A stretch of DNA of 14,965 bases from an uncultured Coriobacteriaceae bacterium (GTDB taxonomy: Bacteria; Actinomycetota; Coriobacteriia; Coriobacteriales; Atopobiaceae): positions 1 to 14,965 of the forward strand of contig UWSJ01000044.1 in the NCBI GenBank assembly GCA_900549525.1, given 5' to 3'. Below the pieces are notes generated by a model that worked only from the letters and a program-made list of their open reading frames with translations, searched no databases and was not told where the DNA came from. Of the stretch, positions 5,600 to 13,300 are shown piece by piece. The position numbers and the translations under genes were made by a program. The number at the start of each line of letters is the position of its first letter. Positions within the stretch are counted from its first letter, which is position 1.

Positions 5600-8503
5600 A
5601 TGACGCACACCCCTGACGATCGCCACCTCGAGGCCCGCGCGCCCCGCACGCACGAGCGGCGCCACGCGCGAGCCGGCGCCGCCCGGCCCGCCAGCCCCGC
5701 CCTCACCCGGCGCTCCTTCCTCAAGCTCTCGATCGCGCTCGGGGCCGGCGCGACCGCGGCCGGCATCGCCGCGACCACCCCGGCCCGCGCCACCGAGCCC
5801 GACGACGGCACCGGCGCCTCTGCCTACCCCCCCCACCCCGTCACCTTCGCCGTCATGAGCGACCTGCACTACTTCGCCCCGTCGCTCTACGCCGCCTGCG
5901 ACGACTACACCACCGCCGAGAACTCGGACCGTAAGATGTTCCGCGAGAGCCGCGGCATCCTCAAGAAGGCCCTCGCCGACGTCGCCGAGCTCGCCCCGAG
6001 CCTCGTCCTCGTCCCCGGTGACCTCACCAAGGACGGCGAGCGCGCCTGCCACGCCGACGTCCACGGCCTGTTCGCCGAGACCCGCGCCAGCCTCGCCAAG
6101 GCCGGCACCACGACGGACTTCCTCGTCATCAACGGCAACCACGACCTCAATAACCATCACGGCAAGGACTTCAGCGGCGGGTCCGCCGTCGACGCCGAGC
6201 GCACCGACCCGGCGGCCTACAAGTCGCTGTGGGGCGACTGCGGCTACGCCGACGCCGTCGCCACCTTCGACGCGAGCGGCACGGCCGACGGCAGCCTCTC
6301 CTACGTCGCCCGCCCTGTCCGCGGCCTCACGATCATCTTCGTCGACACCTGCCGCTACAACGAGCCGGGCGACGAGACGGGCCTCGCGCAGGAGACGAGC
6401 GGCCACGTCGGCTCGGACTACGACAGCGCCACCCACACGAGCACGCTGCTCACCTGGGTGCTCAGCCAGGCCGCCCAGGCCCGCGCGGCCGGCGACGTCG
6501 TTCTCGCCGTGCAGCACCACGGCGTCGTCCCCCACTTTGCCGACGAGCCCACCCTCATGGGCGAGTACCTCGTCGAGGACTACCCCGCCGTCGCGGCCGC
6601 CTACGCGCGCGCCGGCATCTCGGCCGTCTTCACCGGCCACATGCACGCCAACGACATCGCCGCCGCCACCTACGACGGCGCCACGATCTACGACGTCGAG
6701 ACGGGCTCGCTCGTGACCTACCCGTCCTACCTGCGCACGGGCAAGATCAGCTTCTCGCAGGAAGACGGGAAGGTCACCGCCGAGCTCACGGTCGACGTCC
6801 ACGCCCTCGGCCACGTGGACTTCGAGGGCTGTGGCAACGACGGCACCTCGACCGACGACATCACCGACTACGGCAGCACGCGCACGCTCACGACGACCTC
6901 GGTGCAGACGATGGCCGGCGACTGGCTCCTCGCGCCCTACGTCGACCAGATTGCCAAGACGGGCGTGAAGGCGGCACTCGCCGGCCTGCTCGCAGGCAAG
7001 ATCGGCGACGGCAGTGCGGACGGGCTCAACGCGGCGCTGTGGTCCGCGCTCACGGCCGTCTTGCCCGCCACGCGCGAGACGGGCCTCGTCACCCAGTTCA
7101 GCTCGTACAAGGTGAGCATCTGGTACAGCGCCAACAAGCAGCGGCTCTACGTGAGCGAGGCCGTCTCGGGCACCGCGGCGTCCGTGGCGCTCACGCTCGA
7201 CGACGAGGCGGAGGCGGACGTCGCGGCACTGCTGGCCGAGGCGAGCGCGGCCGAGACGGACGAGGCTGCGGCGGCGGATGGTGGGCGCGCCGTGACCCCG
7301 CGCTACGACGCCGGCGAGATGTTCAGCAAGAACTACGTCTACATCACCGAGGACTCGTTCGCGAACTTCCTCGACGCGCTGTTCGCGCAGCTCGACGCCC
7401 ACGTCTTCCGGGACACGACGAACACCTGGCCCGCCCTCAAGGCCGCCATCGCGCTCGCGCTCGCCCAGACGGTGGACGAGGAGGGCACCATCGACGTGCT
7501 GCGCCTTGCCGACACCTGCTACCAGGCCCACCTCAAGGGCAACGAGGCCGAGACCCTCACCGCCAACCCGTGGGTGGATGCCTGCATCGAGCGCTTCCGC
7601 ACGGGCGGAGCGCTCAAGGCGGCCGTGGCCGGCACCGTGGCCGGGCTGCTCACGAGCAACGAGCTGAAGACGCTAGCGAAGACCGTGTCGGTCGACCTCA
7701 ACGCGCTGCTGTGGGCGGGCAACATCGCCGGGTCCGCCGTGCGTCTCTACCTCGTCAACTCGTATAAGAGCCTCGGCGATTTGCTCGGAATGCTCGCCGG
7801 CTCGGAGAAGTCGCTCGGCGAGACGGTGGCCGGCCTCGTGCCCGACAGCCTGAACGACCTCGTCGTGAGCGCGCTGTCGACCCTCTCGCACGACGACAAC
7901 GTGGCCAAGGACCACGCCTTCGCGATCACCACCTCCGCGACCGACCCCGACTGGAAGCCCGAAACGCCGGTTCCGCCGACGACGCCCGACCCCGGCCCCA
8001 CTACCCCCGGCGGCGGCACGACCGGCCCCACCACGCCTGACCCCGGCCCCACCACCCCCGGCGGCGGCACGACCGGCCCCACCACCCCCGGAGGCGGGAC
8101 GACAAGCCCCACCACGCCCGGCTCGGGTGACGGCTCAGGCTCTGGCGCGGGCACCGGTGCGGGCTCGAACGGCGGCGCGGGTTCGAACGGCGGCGCGGGC
8201 GCGGGCACCGGCTCGACCGGGTCCGCAGGCACCGGGTCCGCGGGCGGCACCGATAGAGGCCACGGCGGCACGAACGGCAGCGGCGCCACGAATGGCAGCG
8301 GCACCACGAGCGGTGCCGCCTCCTCGGGCGACGGACAGTCGCTCCCCCAGACCGGCGACCCCGCAGCCCTCGGCGCCCTCGCGACGCTGGCCCTCGGCCT
8401 CGGAACCCTGGCAGCCGGGTCGGGCAGCCGCCTGCTCGCCTTCGCCCGCACCCGCCTCGGTCTCGACCTCGATGACGACGAGACCGAACCCCGCGACGAG
8501 TAG
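5600..8503 (+). CDS. Tat-exported, LPXTG-anchored calcineurin-like metallophosphoesterase
   Basis: This is a 967-aa surface protein. ATG 5600 is preceded by GAAGAGGG with a 5-nt spacer; an in-frame ATG at 5486 would place an odd Arg-rich stretch before the signal. Domains in order: a Tat signal with TRRSFLK (twin Arg 37-38), a hydrophobic stretch and a likely cut after ARA (64); then a metallophosphoesterase domain (about 80-380) with all metal motifs, DLH (D88, H90), GDLTKDGE (D141), GNHD (180-182), HH (306-307) and GHMH (H347, H349). A helical region of unknown fold follows (about 390-790). Next comes a Pro/Thr/Gly then Gly/Ser/Ala wall-spanning linker (about 790-913), and LPQTG (915-919) with a hydrophobic helix. 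It should hydrolyse phosphomonoesters, phosphodiesters or nucleotides at the cell wall; the substrate is unknown. Oddly, the tail after the helix is long and ends acidic (DDDETEPRDE). Confidence 0.95.
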   Translation: MTHTPDDRHLEARAPRTHERRHARAGAARPASPALTRRSFLKLSIALGAGATAAGIAATTPARATEPDDGTGASAYPPHPVTFAVMSDLHYFAPSLYAACDDYTTAENSDRKMFRESRGILKKALADVAELAPSLVLVPGDLTKDGERACHADVHGLFAETRASLAKAGTTTDFLVINGNHDLNNHHGKDFSGGSAVDAERTDPAAYKSLWGDCGYADAVATFDASGTADGSLSYVARPVRGLTIIFVDTCRYNEPGDETGLAQETSGHVGSDYDSATHTSTLLTWVLSQAAQARAAGDVVLAVQHHGVVPHFADEPTLMGEYLVEDYPAVAAAYARAGISAVFTGHMHANDIAAATYDGATIYDVETGSLVTYPSYLRTGKISFSQEDGKVTAELTVDVHALGHVDFEGCGNDGTSTDDITDYGSTRTLTTTSVQTMAGDWLLAPYVDQIAKTGVKAALAGLLAGKIGDGSADGLNAALWSALTAVLPATRETGLVTQFSSYKVSIWYSANKQRLYVSEAVSGTAASVALTLDDEAEADVAALLAEASAAETDEAAAADGGRAVTPRYDAGEMFSKNYVYITEDSFANFLDALFAQLDAHVFRDTTNTWPALKAAIALALAQTVDEEGTIDVLRLADTCYQAHLKGNEAETLTANPWVDACIERFRTGGALKAAVAGTVAGLLTSNELKTLAKTVSVDLNALLWAGNIAGSAVRLYLVNSYKSLGDLLGMLAGSEKSLGETVAGLVPDSLNDLVVSALSTLSHDDNVAKDHAFAITTSATDPDWKPETPVPPTTPDPGPTTPGGGTTGPTTPDPGPTTPGGGTTGPTTPGGGTTSPTTPGSGDGSGSGAGTGAGSNGGAGSNGGAGAGTGSTGSAGTGSAGGTDRGHGGTNGSGATNGSGTTSGAASSGDGQSLPQTGDPAALGALATLALGLGTLAAGSGSRLLAFARTRLGLDLDDDETEPRDE
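7988..8119 (+). repeat. 51-nt tandem repeat coding the Pro/Thr/Gly wall linker
   Basis: Two nearly identical 51-nt units (7988-8038 and 8039-8089) encode DPGPTTPGGGTTGPTTP, followed by a partial third (8090-8119, GGGTTSPTTP). The units lie inside the phosphoesterase gene, in frame. Such repeats lengthen the cell-wall-spanning stalk and can vary in copy number between strains through recombination or slippage. Confidence 0.9.
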
Positions 8504-8541
8504 CTCACCCAATCCCGCACACACTCCCGCATGCACTGCCT

Positions 8542-8581
8542 GCGCGGGCCACGCGAACCCCACACCTCGCGTGGCCCGCGC
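8542..8581 (+). terminator. Perfect 15-bp U-less hairpin after the phosphoesterase gene
   Basis: GCGCGGGCCACGCGA (8542-8556) pairs perfectly with 8567-8581 around a 10-nt loop, 38 nt after the stop codon. There is no T run after it. Stable GC stems without U tracts are often proposed as terminators in high-GC Actinobacteria; that is the likely role here. Confidence 0.55.
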
Positions 8582-8628
8582 GGCCCGTCTGGCTCGCGTG
8601 CCAAGTCCCGCATCGCCAGCACCGCGCT

Positions 8629-8657
8629 GACCTCGCGATTCAAAAAATCCCGAGGTC
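8629..8657. repeat. 12-bp near-perfect dyad with A-rich loop
   Basis: GACCTCGCGATT (8629-8640) pairs with 8646-8657 with one mismatch around a 5-nt CAAAA loop. It lies between the two terminators of the convergent genes. No T run follows on either strand. It may be a backup 3'-end structure or a protein site; I cannot choose. Confidence 0.45.
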
Positions 8658-8688
8658 AAAGGCTTAACGTTCATACCTATATGAAAAA

Positions 8689-8738
8689 TGGCCTCTTAAT
8701 CGAAAACGGGCAAATGTCCGAATTCGAAATAGAGGCCA
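8689..8738. repeat. Palindromic intergenic element, copy B (possible gltBD terminator)
   Basis: This 50-bp symmetric palindrome is centred between 8713 and 8714, with no bulges. TGGCCTCT (8689-8696) pairs with AGAGGCCA (8731-8738), TCGAA (8700-8704) with TTCGA (8723-8727), and CGGGCA (8707-8712) with TGTCCG (8715-8720, one G-T pair). The internal loops are 3x3 and 2x2. Read on the minus strand, the stem is followed by ATTTTTCAT, so it can terminate the gltBD transcript; on the plus strand A-rich sequence follows. The core aligns to copy A at 4225-4270 without gaps (34 of 46). Confidence 0.75.
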
Positions 8739-8832
8739 AAACAATAATAAACTAGGGCGCCCATCAACCGAGCAGGATCGATGACCACTCGAGTACGGAG
8801 CCCGACGGACGCGTCGAGGCGACGCACGGGCA

Positions 8833-8867
8833 CGGCGGGCGCGACGAGCAATGCGCCGCGCCCGCCG
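8833..8867 (-). terminator. 11-bp GC hairpin immediately after gltD
   Basis: CGGCGGGCGCG (8833-8843) pairs perfectly with 8857-8867 around a 13-nt loop. It begins 3 nt beyond the gltD stop on the minus strand. No T run follows directly; the T-bearing palindrome copy B lies about 100 nt further on. It is probably a 3'-end stabiliser or the first of two terminator stems. Confidence 0.45.
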
Positions 8868-8870
8868 CCC

Positions 8871-10364
8871 CTACAGCCCGAGCTCCTTCGCGACCTCGCC
8901 GGCGCAGGCGAGCGCGTCGGCCATGGACGTCACCACGAGCGTGGAGCCGTTGCGGGCGTCGCCGGCGGCGAACACGGGCGTAGCGGCGGCGGCATCCTCC
9001 CCCGCCAGCGCGCAACGGTGCGAAGATGGCGCCTCCATCACCGGAAGCGGACGGCCCTTCTCGGCCATCTTCACGTCAAACGCCCCGAAGACGCTCTTCT
9101 CGGGACCCGTAAAGCCGCAGGCGATAAGCACGAGCTGCGCCGGAACCACGCGCTCGCTGCCCTCGACACGCTCGGGCTTCCCGTGGCTCCAGTCCAGGCT
9201 GACCACGTCGAGGCCCCGCACCGCGCCCGTCTCGTCAAACAGGACCTCGCGCGTGTCGACGCCCCACTCGCGCATCTCGCCGCCCATGAGGTTGATGGCC
9301 TCCTGCTGACCGTAGTCGGTCTTCTTGACGTTGGGCCACTCGGGCCAGCCGTTCGAGGCGAGGCGCTTCTCGGGCGGGCAGCTCAGGAACTCGAACTGCC
9401 GGACACTCCTCGCGCCCTGGCGCACCGCCGTGCCCAGGCAGTCGTTGCCCGTGTCGCCACCGCCGATGACCACGACGTCCTTCCCGGCCGCGTCGATGGC
9501 GCTCTCCTTGCCCGCGAGCACGCCCTTCGTGGCAGCCGTGAGGTAGTCGACCGCGTACACCACGCCGCCGGACGCAAGGCCCTCGGCGTAGCCCTTGGCC
9601 GCAAGACCGCGCGGGGCGCAGGCACCGGCGGCAACCACGACGGCGTCGAACTCGTCGGTGAGCGCGCTCGCAACCACGTCATCGGCAGCGTCCACGCCCA
9701 AGCGGAACTCGATGCCCAGCTCGGCCATGAGATCCGTGCGACGCGTCACGACGGACTTGTCGAGCTTCATGTTGGGGATGCCGTACATGAGCAGGCCGCC
9801 CGCACGGTCGTGGCGCTCGAGCACCGTGACACGGGCGCCGCGGCGCGCGAGCTCCCATGCCACCGTGAGGCCAGCGGGGCCGGAGCCAACCACGGCCACC
9901 TTCGGGGCGTCGGCAGTCGCCGGGGCAAACCTCGCCGGACCACCGTGGGCCCACTGCCAGTCGGATATGGCGCGCTCGTTGTCGTGGATCGTCTCCGGCT
10001 CGTCGGCACGGCCCAGGTTGCAAGCCGCCTCGCAGAGCGCCGGGCACACGCGGCTCGTGAACTCCGGCATCGGGCTCGTGAGGGACAGGCGCTCGGCGGC
10101 GTCCTCCCAAAGCCCCCGGTAGACAAGGTCGTTCCACTCGGGGATGAGGTTGTGCAGCGGGCAGCCGCTCGGGCGCGCCTTGCCAAACGAGGCGCCCGTC
10201 TGGCAGAAGGCCACGCCGCACATCATGCAGCGGCTCGCCTGCACGCGCTGTGCCTCCTCGGACAGCAGCGTGTAGAGCTCGTTGTAGTCTCCCACGCGCT
10301 CGCTCACGGGACGCAGCCCGTGCGCCTCGCGCCCATGCTCGAGAAACGCTCCTGGCTTGCCCAT
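8871..10364 (-). CDS. gltD: Glutamate synthase [NADPH] small (beta) subunit
   Basis: This 497-aa FAD- and NADPH-binding subunit passes electrons from NADPH through its flavin and Fe-S centres to GltB. The start ATG at 10364 follows GGAGGAAG inside the end of gltB, with one base between the gltB stop and this start, so translation is probably coupled. The N-terminal ferredoxin-like domain has the cysteine sets C46, C49, C54, C68 and C107, C111, C115 that ligate two 4Fe-4S clusters in the family. A FAD-binding GSGPAG (160-165) is followed about 20 residues later by an acidic strand end (VLERHDRAGGLL). A second dinucleotide fold, VVVIGGGDTGND, binds NADPH, and the C-terminal AGDARNG completes the FAD site. 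The length is usual for GltD. It forms the cytoplasmic GOGAT enzyme of ammonia assimilation. Confidence 0.97.
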   Translation of the reverse strand: MGKPGAFLEHGREAHGLRPVSERVGDYNELYTLLSEEAQRVQASRCMMCGVAFCQTGASFGKARPSGCPLHNLIPEWNDLVYRGLWEDAAERLSLTSPMPEFTSRVCPALCEAACNLGRADEPETIHDNERAISDWQWAHGGPARFAPATADAPKVAVVGSGPAGLTVAWELARRGARVTVLERHDRAGGLLMYGIPNMKLDKSVVTRRTDLMAELGIEFRLGVDAADDVVASALTDEFDAVVVAAGACAPRGLAAKGYAEGLASGGVVYAVDYLTAATKGVLAGKESAIDAAGKDVVVIGGGDTGNDCLGTAVRQGARSVRQFEFLSCPPEKRLASNGWPEWPNVKKTDYGQQEAINLMGGEMREWGVDTREVLFDETGAVRGLDVVSLDWSHGKPERVEGSERVVPAQLVLIACGFTGPEKSVFGAFDVKMAEKGRPLPVMEAPSSHRCALAGEDAAAATPVFAAGDARNGSTLVVTSMADALACAGEVAKELGL

Positions 10365-10365
10365 G

Positions 10366-13300
10366 CTACTTCCTCCCCGTGATCTGGTCGAAGGCCACCT
10401 GGAGGGCCTCCTCGTGCGACTTGCCCGCAGCCTCGGCGGCCGCGACGGCGTCCAGGACGCGCTCGTAGTCGCGCGGGATCACCTTGACGAACTTCCTCGC
10501 ATAGGCGCGGAAGCGATACAGCATCTTGATGCCGCGCGGGCTGGCCGTGCGGCGCACGTGCTCCTCGATGAGGTCGTGGATGAGCTCGATCTCGTCGTCC
10601 GACGGGGCCTTGAGCTCGACCATCTCGAGGTTGCAGTTGCCCTTCAGCGTGCCGAACTCGTCGAACACGTAGGCCACGCCGCCACTCATGCCAGCGGCGA
10701 AGTTGAGGCCAACCTCGCCCAGCACGAGCGCCACGCCACCGGTCATGTACTCGCAGCCGTGGTTGCCCACGCCCTCGACGACCACCGTGGCACCGGAGTT
10801 GCGCACCGCGAAGCGCTGGCCGGCAAGGCCGTTCACGAAGCCGCGGCCGCTCGTGGCGCCGTAGAACGCCACGTTGCCGATGATGACGTTCTCGTCGAAC
10901 TTGTAGTTCGAGCGCTCGGGCGGACGAACCGACAGCACGCCACCGGAGAGGCCCTTGCCAAAGTAGTCGTTGGCGTCGCCCTCGATGTTGAGCGTGATGC
11001 CCGCCGGCAGGAAGGCGCCGAAGCTCTGACCACCGGAGCCCTCGCAGTCCACCGTGACGGAGCCCTCGGGCAGCCCCTCCGGGTGCGCCTTTGTGACCGC
11101 ACTGCCCAGCATCGTGCCCACGCAGCGGTTCACGTTGGCGATGTCGGCATGGAAGCGAATGGGATCGAGGTGCTCGCGGGCGCCGGCCGTGTACGGGATG
11201 AAGAGTGTCGAGTCGAGCGCGTGGTCGAGCTCGAGGTCGGCCGCCATGGACGGCAGGTAGTGGTGCGCCTCCGCACCCGGGATGTTGCGACCGTACTCGT
11301 TGGTGCCGTTGGCAAGCACACGGGAGAGGTCGACGGTGTTGGCCTTCCAGTTGCCCGGCACCTCGACCTGGCGCAGGCACTCGGGGTGGCCCACCATCTC
11401 GTCGACGGTGCGGAAGCCGAGACGTGCCATGATCTCACGCAGCTCCTCGGCCGTGAAGCGCATGAAGTTCTCGACCTGCTCGGGCGTGCCCGTGAAGCGG
11501 CCGCGCAGCTTGCAGTTCTGCGTGGCGATGCCGGCAGGGCAAGTGTCCTGCTGGCAGTCGCGCTGCATGAGGCAGCCCATGGCCACGAGCGGCATGGTGG
11601 CGAAGCCAAACTCCTCGGCGCCCAGCAGGCACGCCATGGCGACGTCGCGGCCGTCCATGAGCTTGCCGTCCGTCTCCACGACCACGCGCGAGCGCAGGCC
11701 GTTGAGCAGCAGGGTCTGCTGCGTCTCGGCGAGGCCAATCTCGAACGGGATGCCCGCGTGCCAGATGGAGTCGCGCGGGGCGGCACCGGTTCCGCCGTTG
11801 TGGCCCGAGATGGTGATCTTGTCGGCACCGCCCTTGGCCACGCCCGTGGCGATGGTGCCCACGCCCGCGAGCGCGCAGAGCTTCACGGAGATACGAGCGT
11901 CGGGGTTAGCGTTCTTGAGGTCGAAGATGAGCTCGGCCAGATCCTCGATAGAGTAGATGTCGTGGTGCGGTGGGGGCGAGATGAGGCCCACACCCGGCGT
12001 GGACTGGCGCACCTCGGCCACCCACGGGTAGACCTTCTTGCCGGGCAGGTGGCCGCCCTCGCCGGGCTTGGCACCCTGGGCCATCTTGATCTGGATCTCG
12101 ATGGCCGAGCTGAGGTAGCGGCTCGTAACGCCAAAGCGACCCGATGCCACCTGCTTGATGGCGGAGTTCTTGGAGTCGCCGTTGGGCAGCGGCGCCTCGC
12201 GCGCCGGGTCCTCGCCGCCCTCGCCGGTGTTGGAGCGGCCGTGGAGGCGGTTCATGGCGATGGCGAGGGTCTCGTGGGCCTCCTTGGAGATGGAGCCGAA
12301 GCTCATGGCGCCCGTGTTGAAGCGCTTCACGATCTCGCTGACGGGCTCGACCTCCTCGAGCGGAACCGGCGTGCGACCGGCGGCGTCGAAGTCCATGAGG
12401 TCTCGAAGGGTGATGGCACGGCCGGGCTTGTGCACGACCTCGCCGTACTGGCGGAAGAGATCCATGTCGCCCTCGGCGCATGCGCGCTGCAGCAGGTAGA
12501 TGGCCTTGGGCTCGATGAGGTGCTCCTCGCCGTCGATCGGGCGCCACTTGGTGAGACCCAGGCTCGGCAGCTGGTTGGGGGCGGGGCTCTTCGCAAGTGC
12601 CAGGGCGCTGTCGTAGCGGCTGTCCTGCTCGCGCTGGACGCCGTTCACGTCGAGGCCGCCCACGCTCGTGGTGGTGGACGTGAAGTAGCGGTCCACGAGC
12701 TCGTCGGACAGGCCGATGATCTCGAAGATCTGCGCGGAGTGGTAGCCCTGGAAGGTCGAGATGCCCATCTTGGACATGATCGACGTGATGCCGGAGGTCA
12801 CGGCCTTGTCGTAGTTGGCGACGGCCTCGTCGGCGGAAAGCGCGATGGCCCCCTTGGCGCAGAGGTCGCGGATGCAGTCGTGCGCCATGTAGGGGTAGAT
12901 GCCGCTCGCGGAGTAGCCCACGAGGCACGCGAAGTCGTGCGCGGAGATGGCGTCGCCCGTCTCGACCACGAGGTCGGCGAGCATGCGGACGCCGGTGCGG
13001 ATGAGGTGGTTGTGCACGCTGCCCAAGGCGAGCAGGCTCGGGATGGGCACCTCTCCGGCCGCGGCGCGGTCGGAGATGACGACGATGTTCACGCCGCCGC
13101 GCACGGCCTCCTCGATGTCAGAGTCGAGCTTGGCGAGCGCCGCCTCGAGGGCGCCCTCGCCGGCGCCGCGCTGGTAGACGGCATGGAAGACCTGCGTGCG
13201 GAAGCCCACGCGGTCGATGGCGCAGATGCGACGGAACGCGTCATGCGTGAGCATGGGGCCCTGCAGGCGCACGAGGCGGCAGGTGTCGCGGCAGTCCTCG

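Larger units (their letters stand above)
8504..8870. other. Convergent intergenic region between phosphoesterase gene and gltD
   Basis: No gene is supported here. The region carries four dyads: a 15-bp stem (8542-8581), a 12-bp stem with one mismatch (8629-8657), palindromic element copy B (8689-8738) and an 11-bp stem right after gltD (8833-8867). The 8640-8755 stretch is strikingly A+T-rich against the GC-rich surroundings. Confidence 0.7.

Noticed and set aside
4406..7531. Minus-strand open frame of about 1040 codons
   Set aside because: Only the last 191 codons after the strong ribosome-binding site are kept as a gene. The rest runs antisense to the phosphoesterase gene and through the promoter region; it is Arg/Gly/Val-rich shadow sequence caused by high GC.
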